Positions 28,247-36,141 of a stretch of DNA of 43,207 nucleotides are shown one piece after another (the stretch's first letter is position 1; the number at the start of each line of letters is the position of its first letter). Both the position numbers and the translations under genes were made by a program. The notes beneath the pieces are model-generated. The model did no database searches. It was not told the DNA's origin and saw nothing but the letters and a program-made list of their open reading frames with translations. The stretch is from Streptomyces spiralis (GTDB taxonomy: Bacteria; Actinomycetota; Actinomycetes; Streptomycetales; Streptomycetaceae), in assembly GCF_014654675.1 (NCBI RefSeq), contig NZ_BNBC01000033.1, positions 5,299 to 48,505 on the forward strand, in the 5' to 3' direction.

Positions 28247-29454
28247 TCAAATCCCCTCCGTCCCGCATCCTCCTCCATGCGGGGTGGGCCTCCGCAACCG
28301 GGGCCCTGGTGGGCGTTTGCCGCCCAGACGGTGAGCGCGCAGGCCGCGAAGGCTGCGCCGAGGACGCTGGAGCCGGTCCATCCGGCGTCTGCGAACACGG
28401 TGGTCGTGGTGGTGGCGCCTAGGGCGGAGCCGAGGGCGTAGAAGATCATGTAGCCGCCGATGGCGCTGCTGGTGTGGTGCGGGTGGGTCATGGTGAGCAG
28501 GTGCTGGTTGCTCACATGCACGGCTTGCACGGCGAAGTCGAGCACGACCACGCCGATGACGACGGGCCACAGCGACCATGAAGTCTGCCCGATGGCCAGC
28601 CATGAGGTGGCGAGGAGCGCGAGTGCTCCGCCGGTGACGGCGCTCGCGAACCCGGCATCGGCCCAGCGTCCTGCCCGGGCGGCGCCGAGTGCGCCGGCCA
28701 GTCCGGCGAGGCCGAACAGGCCGATCTGCGCCGTGTCCAGATGCCACGGAGCGGCCGCGAGCGGTAGCGCCAGGCCGCTCCACAGCGTGCTGAAGGAGGC
28801 GAACAGGAAGAACGCGATCAGCCCGCGCGAGACGAACAGGCGCTCGCGGAACAATCCGCCCAGCGACGTCAGCACCTGTCGATACGGAGCGTGGTCGGTG
28901 CGCGGGTCGGGTGGCAGGGTTCTCAGGACGAGGCATGCCAGCGTCACCAGGAGCACGGCGAGCACGACGTACACGCTGCGCCAGCTCCAGGCCGTGGCCA
29001 GGGCGCCGGCCGCGACGCGTGCGCCGAGAATGCCGACGACGACACCGGAGGTCACCACACCGAGGTTCCGGCCGCGTTCCTCGGGCGTGGACAAGGCTGC
29101 GGCGTAGGCGACCGTCGTCTGGACGACGGTCGCGAACAGGCCGGCGACGGCCAGCCCGACCAGCAGAACCCAGGCCCGGGCAGCTGTCGCGGCCAGCACC
29201 GCAGCAACCCCGGTCAGCAGGAGATGCCCCGATATGAGCTTGCGCCGGTCGATCATGTCGCCCAGCGGGACGAGAACGGCCAGCCCTGCCAGATAGCCGA
29301 GCTGCCCGGCCGCGACGATCCGTCCCAGGTGGGCGTCCGGCACGCCCAGGTCGGTTCCGATCTGGGCGAGAACGGGCTGGGCGGCGTAGAGGCTCGCGAC
29401 GGCGACCGCGCAGACCGCGGCGAACAGCGTCCTTCGGCCCGTGGTCATGCTCAT
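28201..29454 (-). CDS. MFS exporter (DHA1) with odd C-terminal tail
   Basis: 417 aa, ATG 29454 with GAGGGAG upstream. Twelve hydrophobic segments. FAAVCAVAVASLYAAQPVLAQIG (helix 1) and LVPLGDMIDRRKLI (motif A), then LSTPEERGRNLGVVTSGVVVGILGARVAAG fit the YnfM/SotB-like DHA1 branch. After the last helix (about residue 380) a Cys- and Arg-rich tail (CGGPPRMEEDAGRRGF, then QKCGSRYRRRSG) runs 46 nt into the next gene, perhaps from loss of the original stop. Divergent from an HxlR regulator, with an inverted repeat between, so regulation by it is likely. Confidence 0.85.
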   Translation of the reverse strand: MSMTTGRRTLFAAVCAVAVASLYAAQPVLAQIGTDLGVPDAHLGRIVAAGQLGYLAGLAVLVPLGDMIDRRKLISGHLLLTGVAAVLAATAARAWVLLVGLAVAGLFATVVQTTVAYAAALSTPEERGRNLGVVTSGVVVGILGARVAAGALATAWSWRSVYVVLAVLLVTLACLVLRTLPPDPRTDHAPYRQVLTSLGGLFRERLFVSRGLIAFFLFASFSTLWSGLALPLAAAPWHLDTAQIGLFGLAGLAGALGAARAGRWADAGFASAVTGGALALLATSWLAIGQTSWSLWPVVIGVVVLDFAVQAVHVSNQHLLTMTHPHHTSSAIGGYMIFYALGSALGATTTTTVFADAGWTGSSVLGAAFAACALTVWAANAHQGPGCGGPPRMEEDAGRRGFECVQKCGSRYRRRSG

Positions 29455-29469
29455 GCTCTCCCTCGGTCA

Positions 29470-29522
29470 GTAGCAGATCGCAACCAATTCCAGAGTACGG
29501 CAGAATGGTTTCAATCAGCTAC
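29470..29522. promoter_or_regulatory. Long inverted-repeat operator between MFS and HxlR genes
   Basis: Arms GTAGCAGATCGCAACCA (29470-29486) and TGGTTTCAATCAGCTAC (29506-29522) match at 14 of 17 positions across a 19-nt spacer. They fill the short divergent intergenic region, ending 16 nt before the HxlR start codon, and so probably cover both promoters. Confidence 0.65.
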
Positions 29523-29538
29523 TCATCGGGGAGGCGTG

Positions 29539-29997
29539 ATGACCCAGACCGTGATCAGGGCCGAGGGTGTCGCCTGGACCGACCCGACCTGTCCCGTGGC
29601 ACGAACGCTCGACCTGATCGGGGACCGCTGGAGCCTGCTCATCGTCCGCGACGCCATGGACGGCGCGCGAGCCTTCACCGACTTCCAGCAGCGCACCGGG
29701 ATCGCCCGCAACATCCTCACCGACCGGCTCCGTCGTCTCGTCGACCGTGGCATCCTCGCCCGGCAGACCGCGCCATCGGGCAGGCGGCAGCTCTACACCC
29801 TCACCCCGGCCGGTCGCGATCTGTTCACCGTCATCGTGGCCCTGCGACAGTGGGGCGAACGTCATGCCTTCGCCGCCGGCGAAGACCACTCCCTCCTCGT
29901 CGACGGACACGGTCTCCCACTGCCGCAGCTCCAGCCGATCGACTCAGGCGGCAACCTCGCCGACGTCGACACAACCTCCGTGCGACAAGACCGCTGA
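29539..29997 (+). CDS. HxlR-family winged-helix regulator
   Basis: 152 aa, ATG with GGGGAGG upstream. Characteristic CPVARTLDLIGDRWSLLIVRDAMDG near the start, FTDFQQRTGIARNILTDRLRRLVDRGIL as recognition region, and wing QLYTLTPAGRDLF. The C-terminal 45 residues are longer than a minimal HxlR protein and low in structure. Divergent from the DHA1 exporter and probably its repressor. Confidence 0.9.
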   Translation: MTQTVIRAEGVAWTDPTCPVARTLDLIGDRWSLLIVRDAMDGARAFTDFQQRTGIARNILTDRLRRLVDRGILARQTAPSGRRQLYTLTPAGRDLFTVIVALRQWGERHAFAAGEDHSLLVDGHGLPLPQLQPIDSGGNLADVDTTSVRQDR

Positions 29998-30066
29998 TGC
30001 CGCCGGCCCGATCCCGGCGCCCATGAACATGGCCGAACCCGGGAGGCGACCGGCCAGTTCTTGTGA

Positions 30067-30330
30067 TCAGCCGTTGCCCGACCGGTCGTTGCCCGACCGG
30101 TCGTTCCCTGACCGGTCCCTCCTGGAGGGGACGACGGCGCCGGTGCTCGCCCAGCCGGCGAGGAGACCGAGGGCCTCCCGCTCTCGCGAATCCGGTTCGG
30201 GGGTGCAGAAGTTGAGGCGGAGGCCGGGGCCGGACGGCAGGCCCATCGCCTCGTAGGGCTGGGCGAGGTCGCCGACGAGCGGATGATGCAGGTGCTTCAC
30301 GCCCGAGCACTCGTTCACCTGGTCCGCTCC
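30067..30330 (-). pseudogene. C-terminal remnant of an MmyB-type XRE regulator
   Basis: The minus-strand frame reads GVKHLHHPLVGDLAQPYEAM, GLPSGPGLRLNFCTPEPDSRE and LGLLAGWAS. This is the conserved end of XRE regulators with an MmyB-like ligand-binding domain (HPxVGxLxLxYExMxLPxDPGLxL). The DNA-binding part and most of the sensor domain are missing. The frame continues into a 15-bp tandem repeat coding RSGND units before stopping at 30067. It occupies most of the 29998-30400 gap. Confidence 0.7.
30072..30116. repeat. 15-bp tandem repeat, three copies
   Basis: CGTTGCCCGACCGGT is repeated at 30072-30086, 30087-30101 and, with two changes, 30102-30116. On the minus strand it encodes RSGND-type units at the end of the MmyB remnant. 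Confidence 0.9.
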
Positions 30331-30348
30331 GGCTGGTCGAACGCCCTG

Positions 30349-30372
30349 ACAGCCGCACAGCCGCACAGCCGC
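30349..30372. repeat. 8-bp tandem repeat, three copies
   Basis: ACAGCCGC occurs three times head to tail directly upstream of the HAD phosphatase gene. Function unknown; possible slippage tract. Confidence 0.85.
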
Positions 30373-30400
30373 CTGTCTCATGAGGTCCTATGCTGCCGGG

Positions 30401-31054
30401 ATGATCAAGCCCATTGAACTCGTGATATTCGACTGCGACGGCGTACTGGTCGACAGCGAGCGCATCGCCGCACGCGTGCAGGTCGCCCTCGGAGCTCAGT
30501 TGGGCTGGCCGCTGACCGAGGAAGAGGTCGTGGACCGGTTCATCGGGCGCTCACACGCGGCCATCCGTGAACAGGTCGCGGCCCAGCTCGGCGAGGACAC
30601 GGCGGCGACCTGGTCGGAGCGGTTCGAGCAGCTTCACCGCGAGGCCGTCGACGCCGAGCTCGCCCCCGTCGACGGCCTACCGGAAGCCCTGGACGCACTC
30701 ACCTTGCCGACCTGCGTCGCCTCCAGCGGCACCCACGACAAGATGCGCCACACCCTCGGCCGCACCGGACTGTACGAACACTTCGCGGGCCGCATCTACA
30801 GCGCCACTGAGGTCTCCCACGGCAAACCCGCTCCGGACCTGTTCCTGCACGCCGCCCGACAGATGGGCGTCGATCCCGCAGCCTGCGTGGTGGTGGAGGA
30901 CAGCCGGCCCGGCGTCCGCGCTGCCCGCGCCGCTGGTATGCGGTCCTTCGGCTATGCCGGCGGACTGACCCCGGCCGAACGCCTCGAAGGCCGCGACACC
31001 ACCATCTTCTACGACATGCGCGAACTCCCGACACTCATCGCGGGACGGCGCTGA
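30401..31054 (+). CDS. HAD-superfamily sugar-phosphate phosphatase/phosphoglucomutase-like
   Basis: 217 aa from ATG 30401; an ATG at 30380 is in frame, but neither has a clear ribosome site. HAD motif I is IFDCDGVLVDSE with nucleophile DxD, motif II ASSGTHDK, motif III Lys in HGKPAPDLFLHAA, and motif IV VVVEDSRPGVRAARAAGM. The helical cap after motif I places it in subfamily IA with beta-phosphoglucomutase and YieH/Gph-like phosphatases. It probably acts on a small phosphorylated metabolite. It is convergent with the CreD-like gene and not obviously linked to it. Confidence 0.88.
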   Translation: MIKPIELVIFDCDGVLVDSERIAARVQVALGAQLGWPLTEEEVVDRFIGRSHAAIREQVAAQLGEDTAATWSERFEQLHREAVDAELAPVDGLPEALDALTLPTCVASSGTHDKMRHTLGRTGLYEHFAGRIYSATEVSHGKPAPDLFLHAARQMGVDPAACVVVEDSRPGVRAARAAGMRSFGYAGGLTPAERLEGRDTTIFYDMRELPTLIAGRR

Positions 31055-31139
31055 ACTTGAACGAGTGATGCCGGGACGCTCCTCGGAGGTCGGCAGGCGG
31101 CACGTAATAGTGCCCGACCATCCTTCCGCGGCCGGCTGA

Positions 31140-31226
31140 TCACCCAAGGCCATGCGGCACTTCGAGCAGGTCGTCGCAGATGCCGACCATCTCAAGAAGC
31201 GCCGTCATCGTGTCCACGCCGCTCAT
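31140..31226 (-). pseudogene. Possible truncated third cistron downstream of the lyase
   Basis: A 28-codon frame whose ATG overlaps the lyase stop (AAATGA), with GGGAG 5 nt upstream, so translational coupling looks real. It reads TMTALLEMVGICDDLLEVPHG before a TGA. It may be a genuine small peptide or the start of a third operon gene cut by a deletion. No family recognised. Confidence 0.35.
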
Positions 31227-32776
31227 TTCGCTCCCGGGTGAGGATGGGCCGGGCCCGGGTGTCGGTGTGTTGAGGTGGTTCGGTCACCGCTCAGCGCCCG
31301 GTCGACCAAGGCGCCGGCCGCGCCCGTGTAGCCGGCTGCGTCCAGCAGTGCGGCTGCCTCGCCAGGGGTGAACAGGCCGTGCAGGGAGGGTAGTTCGGTG
31401 AGCACCTCGGCCAGCGGCCGGGAGGTCTCGGCGGCCAGCAGGGACGCCTGGGCCAGCACTTCCTTGGCCGCCGCCTTGCCCAGCCGGGGAGCCAGTACGG
31501 CGGAGACCCGTTCGGAGGCGACCTGGCCGCCGGTCGCCTCCAGGTTGGCGCGCATCCGGTCCGGATGGATGGTGAGCCCCCGGGCCAGCTCCACGGCGGT
31601 GTGGGCGGCGCCGCCGGTGAGCCGCAGACACTCCCGCAGCGGGAGCCACTCGGTGTGCCAAACGCCCGCCGACCGCTCGTCCTCGGCGACCAGACACTGC
31701 GTCAGGATCGAGGCCAGCGCAGGCACTTGCAGTGCGGCGGAGCGGATCAGCGTGGCCAGGACCGGGTTGCGCTTGTGTGGCATCGCCGAGGACACCCCGC
31801 GGCCCGCCACCTGCGGTTCGGCCACCTCGCCGACCTCGGTGCGGGCCAGCACCAGCACGTCGGCGGCGATCTTGCCAAGCGCACCCGCGGTGTGCGCGAG
31901 GGCGGCGCCCAGGTCGGCGATCGGGGTGCGCAGCGCGTGCCAGGGCAGCAGGGGCTCGGCCAGCTGCGTCTCCCGGGCGAAGGCAGTGGTGAGTTCGGCG
32001 ACGAGGGTGTGCGCGTCGGTGTCCTCACCGGCGTACTGGAGGTAGCCCGCGAGGGTGCCGGCGGCGCCGCCCAGGGACACCGGAAGCCGGTCGGCCACCT
32101 GCTCCAGGCGGAGGGCCGACTCCAGTACGAGCTGCCGCCAGCCGGCCGCCTTGAGCCCGAACGTGGTCGGCACGGCGTGCAGGGCGAGGGTACGGCCGGC
32201 CATCACGGTGTCGCGGTGCTCGGCGGCCAGCGTCGTGAGCGCGGCCGCGGTGGTCCGCAGGTCGCCGATGACGATCCGCAGCGCCCGCCGGGCCACCAGC
32301 ATCGCTCCGGTGTCGAGGATGTCCTGGCTCGTGGAGCCGCGGTGGACGTACTCCACTGCCTCCGGGGCGTCCTCGGCCACCACCGCGGTCAGCGCCTTGA
32401 TCATGCCGACGACCGGGTTGGCGGTCTCCCGAGCGGCCCGCGCCAGCGGCACCAGGTCCAGGCGCTCGGCACGGGCGGCCGCGGTGATGGCTGCGGCGAC
32501 TTCCGCGGGTACGGTGCCGCAGCGCGCCTGCGCCCTGGCGAGCGCCGCCTCCGCGTCCAACATGGCCTGCAGCCAGGCGGTGTCGCCGACCGCCGGCTCT
32601 ATGGGGGTGCCCGCCCTTACGGGGGAGAGGAGGCCGGCGTCCAGGTCGGGTGGGGGGAAGAGGTGGGCGCCGGTGCCGGGTGCGAGGCCGGTTCCAGGCT
32701 CCGAGTCGTTGTCGGCCGCGCCGTTGCCCGTGGTGCCGTTGCCCGTGCTCGTCCTGGAGAGATGAGTGGCCGTCAT
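31223..32776 (-). CDS. creD: CreD-like nitrosuccinate lyase (fumarase/CMLE superfamily)
   Basis: 517 aa, ATG 32776 overlapping the monooxygenase stop (ATGA), with GAGGG 7 nt upstream. It belongs to the fumarase/aspartase superfamily, 3-carboxy-cis,cis-muconate cycloisomerase branch: MLDAEAALARAQARCG, VEYVHRGSTSQDILDTGAM, and the superfamily signature GRGVSSAMPHKRNPV. The first 40 residues are a Gly/Asn/Thr-rich extension not needed by the fold. By itself it could be pcaB of protocatechuate breakdown, but no pca gene is near. Its partner is a CreE-like flavoprotein, so the likely reaction is release of nitrous acid from nitrosuccinate, leaving fumarate. The function rests on this pairing and is inferred. 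Confidence 0.75.
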   Translation of the reverse strand: MTATHLSRTSTGNGTTGNGAADNDSEPGTGLAPGTGAHLFPPPDLDAGLLSPVRAGTPIEPAVGDTAWLQAMLDAEAALARAQARCGTVPAEVAAAITAAARAERLDLVPLARAARETANPVVGMIKALTAVVAEDAPEAVEYVHRGSTSQDILDTGAMLVARRALRIVIGDLRTTAAALTTLAAEHRDTVMAGRTLALHAVPTTFGLKAAGWRQLVLESALRLEQVADRLPVSLGGAAGTLAGYLQYAGEDTDAHTLVAELTTAFARETQLAEPLLPWHALRTPIADLGAALAHTAGALGKIAADVLVLARTEVGEVAEPQVAGRGVSSAMPHKRNPVLATLIRSAALQVPALASILTQCLVAEDERSAGVWHTEWLPLRECLRLTGGAAHTAVELARGLTIHPDRMRANLEATGGQVASERVSAVLAPRLGKAAAKEVLAQASLLAAETSRPLAEVLTELPSLHGLFTPGEAAALLDAAGYTGAAGALVDRALSGDRTTSTHRHPGPAHPHPGAK

Positions 32777-34809
32777 GCAGCTGCCCTCGTCGGGGTGTCG
32801 TCGTCCTGTGTGGGGCGGTCGGGGTGGATGACCGGGGTCGCAGTGGCCGGCACGGGGGTGGGGGCCGGGGCGGTTGCCGGCTGCGGGAGGGACAGCGCGG
32901 CGGCCGCTATGGCGTCGGAGTCCTCCAGCGTCACCGAGCCGACGCCGGGGCGGATGCCGGCCGCGGTGACCCAGTGCACGGACTCGGTGGGGACACCGTA
33001 GGCGAAGCGCCGGGGATGCGGCTCGCTCCGGGCGTCCACGAGGTGGTACGGACGCTCGGTGACGGCGAGACCGCCGGTCTCGTAGGGGGCGCCGGCCCGG
33101 CCGGGGATGCTAAAGGGGCGGCACTGGCCGGTGCGGAGCAGGTGCCGCAGCAGGGGGTCCGCGGTGCGCCGCAGGTCGATCTCCGGCAGCCGGCTGTCGA
33201 TCAGCGTCGTGGCCCGGACCAGCACGCCGGGAATGTCGCTCGTACCGGTGAACCGGGCGCCTTCGGGGCCGTCCTCCTCGGTGCCGGCCCGCATCCCGGG
33301 GCCGAGGACCTCCAGGACGCCCGCGTCGATCAGAGCGGCCATCTCCTCGATGCGGGAGGCCGGCGGCCCGATGGACAGGTAGGCGTTGAGCGGTGTGTAC
33401 CAGCCGTCCAGCTCGTCCCGGTGGGAGTCGCCGTCCAGGCCACCGTGGTCGACGGCCAGGCGGACCTCGTTGCGCAGGTCGCGCAGGACGTCCAGGGCCG
33501 CTTTGAGCGGGCCGGAGACGTTGCCCTGGCGGGCGTGGCGGACGTCGTCGTCGAGGTAGCCGCGCAGCCAGGCGCGGAAGTCGGCCAGGTCGGCGAAGCG
33601 CCGGTTGCCGTACGGCCTGGCGATCCGCTCCCAGTCCCAGCGTTCGGCCGCGGCCACGCCGGCCTCGGCCAGCAGCCGGTTCCGCCACGGACCGGGCTCG
33701 GTGCGCAGGTACCGGGCGGCGAAGACCGCGGCAGAGCCGGGGCCTTGGCGGGGGGCGAGCAGCGCCTCGTAGTAGACGCTCTCCACTTCCCTCGCGATCA
33801 GCGGCCACAGGTCGGTGCCGAACCGGATCGGTCCGCGACCCGGAGCCCGCAGGGCCGCGATGTGCCCGGCGGTCAGCAGCCGGGGCAGGTAGCGGCCGTG
33901 GGCGCCCTTCTCGTTCTCACCGCGCGCCTGATACGGCACACCGCGGCGGGAACCGGCGTACAGGCGCGGTTCGCGACCGGAGGGACGGTAGACCAGGCGG
34001 CCGTCGACGCGCTGGAAGACGCCGCCGCGGGCACGCGTGAACAGGGCCATGTAGTCGAAGAAGTTCAGGCCGAGACCGCGCAGCAGCACGCTCTCGCCGC
34101 ACGCGATGGCGTCGAGGTCGGCATCGGCCGGGTTCGCGGGGGCGAGGTAGACCAGGCCGTGCCGGGCGGCGAAGCCGGACAGTTCCCGCTCGGCGGGGCC
34201 GGGTACGACGGGCAGGTGACCCTGCGCCAGCACGACCGCGGAGAGCCCGGCCAGCCGGGTTCCGTCGGCCAGGAGCACGGTCTGGGGTCCGCGCGCGCCG
34301 AGCGTGTCGTCCCCGTCGTCCAGCGCGACCGCCCGCTGGGCGTGCACCCGTACCGTCACATGCGCGGCCGCGTTCGCGGTGACCTGCTGGAACACCCAGC
34401 CCAGGTATGCGCCGTACAGGGCACGGGTGGGATAGGTGTCCGGGCCCAGGTCGCGGGCCTCGGCGAGTGTCTCGTCGGCGCAGGAGGTGCCGTCGGCCGG
34501 GGTGAGCGCGGTCGGGCCGAGCGCCTTGGCCCACTGGTAGAGACTCGGGCCCTCCTCCAGGGGGCCCTCGATGCCGACGCTGGCGTCGGTGTAGACCGTC
34601 ACCTGGGAGGCGACGGTGTTCATCAGCAGGTGCCGGGACTGGGAGGGCCGCCACACCTGGCCCGAGCCGGGCGGGCCCGGGTCGACCACGTGGACGGTGA
34701 GGTGATCCCAGCGAGGGGACTTGCGCTCCTGGGCGCACAACCGCTCCAGCACGGACAGCCCGCGCGGGCCGGCGCCGACGAGGCACACTTCGATACGTCC
34801 GCTGCTCAC
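32773..34809 (-). CDS. creE: CreE-like FAD-dependent aspartate N-monooxygenase
   Basis: 678 aa from GTG 34809 (GGAG 7 nt upstream). The frame is open further upstream, but the Rossmann motif VCLVGAGPRGLSVLERL begins just after this start. The family-typical PGSGQVWRPSQSRHLLMNTVASQVTVY follows near residue 65, and AVVLAQGHLP marks the end of the N-terminal nucleotide unit. The large size and motifs fit the FAD/NAD(P)-binding family that includes CreE. CreE oxidises aspartate to nitrosuccinate in cremeomycin and other diazo or N-N bond pathways. It overlaps the lyase gene by 4 nt, the expected partner. Substrate assignment is by context. An uncharacterised homologue acting on another amine is the main alternative. 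Confidence 0.75.
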   Translation of the reverse strand: MSSGRIEVCLVGAGPRGLSVLERLCAQERKSPRWDHLTVHVVDPGPPGSGQVWRPSQSRHLLMNTVASQVTVYTDASVGIEGPLEEGPSLYQWAKALGPTALTPADGTSCADETLAEARDLGPDTYPTRALYGAYLGWVFQQVTANAAAHVTVRVHAQRAVALDDGDDTLGARGPQTVLLADGTRLAGLSAVVLAQGHLPVVPGPAERELSGFAARHGLVYLAPANPADADLDAIACGESVLLRGLGLNFFDYMALFTRARGGVFQRVDGRLVYRPSGREPRLYAGSRRGVPYQARGENEKGAHGRYLPRLLTAGHIAALRAPGRGPIRFGTDLWPLIAREVESVYYEALLAPRQGPGSAAVFAARYLRTEPGPWRNRLLAEAGVAAAERWDWERIARPYGNRRFADLADFRAWLRGYLDDDVRHARQGNVSGPLKAALDVLRDLRNEVRLAVDHGGLDGDSHRDELDGWYTPLNAYLSIGPPASRIEEMAALIDAGVLEVLGPGMRAGTEEDGPEGARFTGTSDIPGVLVRATTLIDSRLPEIDLRRTADPLLRHLLRTGQCRPFSIPGRAGAPYETGGLAVTERPYHLVDARSEPHPRRFAYGVPTESVHWVTAAGIRPGVGSVTLEDSDAIAAAALSLPQPATAPAPTPVPATATPVIHPDRPTQDDDTPTRAAA

Positions 34810-34963
34810 AAGGACACTCCGCTCGGCGTACGGGGGTGACGGGCCGACGGGGCGGCACCAACGGTGAGGCGGGCACGCCGGGCGTCGCCCCTGGGGAGCT
34901 GAGTGGATTCCCGGAGTTCCGGACAGAAGGAGACGGCCGCCGTCGCCGGCAGCCCCGCCGGTG

Positions 34964-34979
34964 GGTCGGCGCACCGACC
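34964..34979. promoter_or_regulatory. Inverted repeat upstream of the CreE-like gene
   Basis: GGTCGG and CCGACC form a perfect 6-bp inverted repeat with a 4-nt loop (CGCA), about 155 nt upstream of the creE-like start. It could be an operator or a leader hairpin. Confidence 0.35.
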
Positions 34980-35096
34980 GTCCCACACACCTTCGCGCAT
35001 ACCGTCCACAGCGCCTCCTCCGTCCGCCACCGTGGGCCGGTGCGCTCGACCGGAGCTCGGATCCGGCTAGTGCTGTGACCGCAGTCGTGTGGGTAG

Positions 35097-35381
35097 ACGA
35101 CCGATCAGGAGGGGCAGAAGCTGCAGCAGATCGTGCGCCGGGGCAGCACCAGCTCGGTGCGCCACCAGCGCGCGATGATGCTGCCGGCCTCGGCCGGCGG
35201 GAACCGGGTGCCGGTGATCGCCCAGCTGGTCCAGTCCGACGAGGTCACCGTCCGGGACGTGATCCACCGGTTCAACGAGATGGGCCTCGCCTGCCTGGAC
35301 TCCTCGGTGGGCGGGAGGGCACGCGGGCCAGGTCCGAGTGGCGACGGACCAGAAGGCCGTCCCAGGTGCGCCAACTCATGA
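35097..35381 (+). mobile_element. IS630-family transposase N-terminal remnant
   Basis: The frame reads QKLQQIVRRGSTSSVRHQRA, then MMLPASAGGNRVPVIAQLV and TVRDVIHRFNEMGLACLD, the helix-turn-helix start of a common Streptomyces IS630 transposase. It breaks near 35325, where WAGGRPR-like sequence should follow, and the DDE domain is absent. A stop lies directly upstream. It sits in the gap 34810-35407, beside the CreE/CreD pair. Confidence 0.75.
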
Positions 35382-35390
35382 CGTTGGCGC
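35368..35390 (-). terminator. Hairpin between IS remnant and hypothetical gene
   Basis: GCGCCAAC and GTTGGCGC form a perfect 8-bp stem with a 7-nt loop, 18 nt past the stop of the minus-strand hypothetical gene. Probably its terminator. Confidence 0.5.
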
Positions 35391-35407
35391 CACGTTCACG
35401 GTCACGG

Positions 35408-35929
35408 TCATGGCGCGGCGGGGTTGTTGTTGTCGTTGAGAAGGAGGCTGTGGCGTTCGGTGAGGGGGCCGACGCCGAGATCTTCACGCATGAGCTTGCG
35501 CATCTTGGCGGCTGCTTTGCCGCGCGCCTCCCAGTGGGCGCGATCCTCCGGACTGCTGACAGCAATGCCCTCGACATAGCCGTCGCAGATGCGTCGCAGG
35601 CAGTGGAACACGCTGTTGGAGGCCCTGACGACGGGTTGGGGCGCGATGAGCCACATCCGTTCTGATGCTATGGCTATGCCTGAATCCCGAAAGGCTCCGC
35701 GCAGCGCAAGCGCCCGCTCGTCGTCGGAAGGGTGTTCTCGCTCGGCCAAGGCCCGCAGGGTCTCACCGAGGACCTTCACGGTGGTGGTGTACTGCGTGTA
35801 GATGTCGAGCCGCAGCCGAAGAAGTTCTTTGACATCCTCGTGCCTCCACCGATTCCGATCGGCGATGAGAGTAGCGACGATGCCGATCGCGGCCCCGGCC
35901 AGGGTGGAGAGCAGTGGCAACCAATCCAT
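35408..35929 (-). CDS. Small N-terminally anchored hypothetical protein
   Basis: About 173 aa from ATG 35929; the open frame upstream lacks protein-like composition. One N-terminal transmembrane helix (LPLLSTLAGAAIGIVATLIA) followed by DRNRWRHEDVKELLRLRLDIYTQYTTTVK, a largely helical, charged domain, and a disordered end (LLLNDNNNPAAP). This layout, a short anchor plus helices, is frequent in Streptomyces proteins of unknown function. No enzymatic motif seen. It is followed by a hairpin. Confidence 0.6.
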   Translation of the reverse strand: MDWLPLLSTLAGAAIGIVATLIADRNRWRHEDVKELLRLRLDIYTQYTTTVKVLGETLRALAEREHPSDDERALALRGAFRDSGIAIASERMWLIAPQPVVRASNSVFHCLRRICDGYVEGIAVSSPEDRAHWEARGKAAAKMRKLMREDLGVGPLTERHSLLLNDNNNPAAP

Positions 35930-36141
35930 GAGGGCCAGCTTGGGGTATCCCGTGACGGCGGCGCCAGGTGGGCTTCGAGAACGAACCCGTACCGCCGTAG
36001 CCGAGACCACCCGATGCCGGACGCCCACCAGCCCCTGGCCTCGTCCGTGCATCGGCCCGGGCCCATCTGCCGTTGTTCCTCCCGGGCGAGGCCGCGGTGT
36101 TGCTCCTGTCCTGATCGATGGAGCAAGGACGATCAGACATG

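Noticed and set aside
30072..30372. Short tandem repeats as a CRISPR array
   Set aside because: Units of 8 and 15 bp are contiguous without spacers, so they are simple tandem repeats.
31223..32776. Lyase as pcaB of the beta-ketoadipate pathway
   Set aside because: No other pca genes are nearby, and the tight overlap with a CreE-like flavoprotein explains it better.
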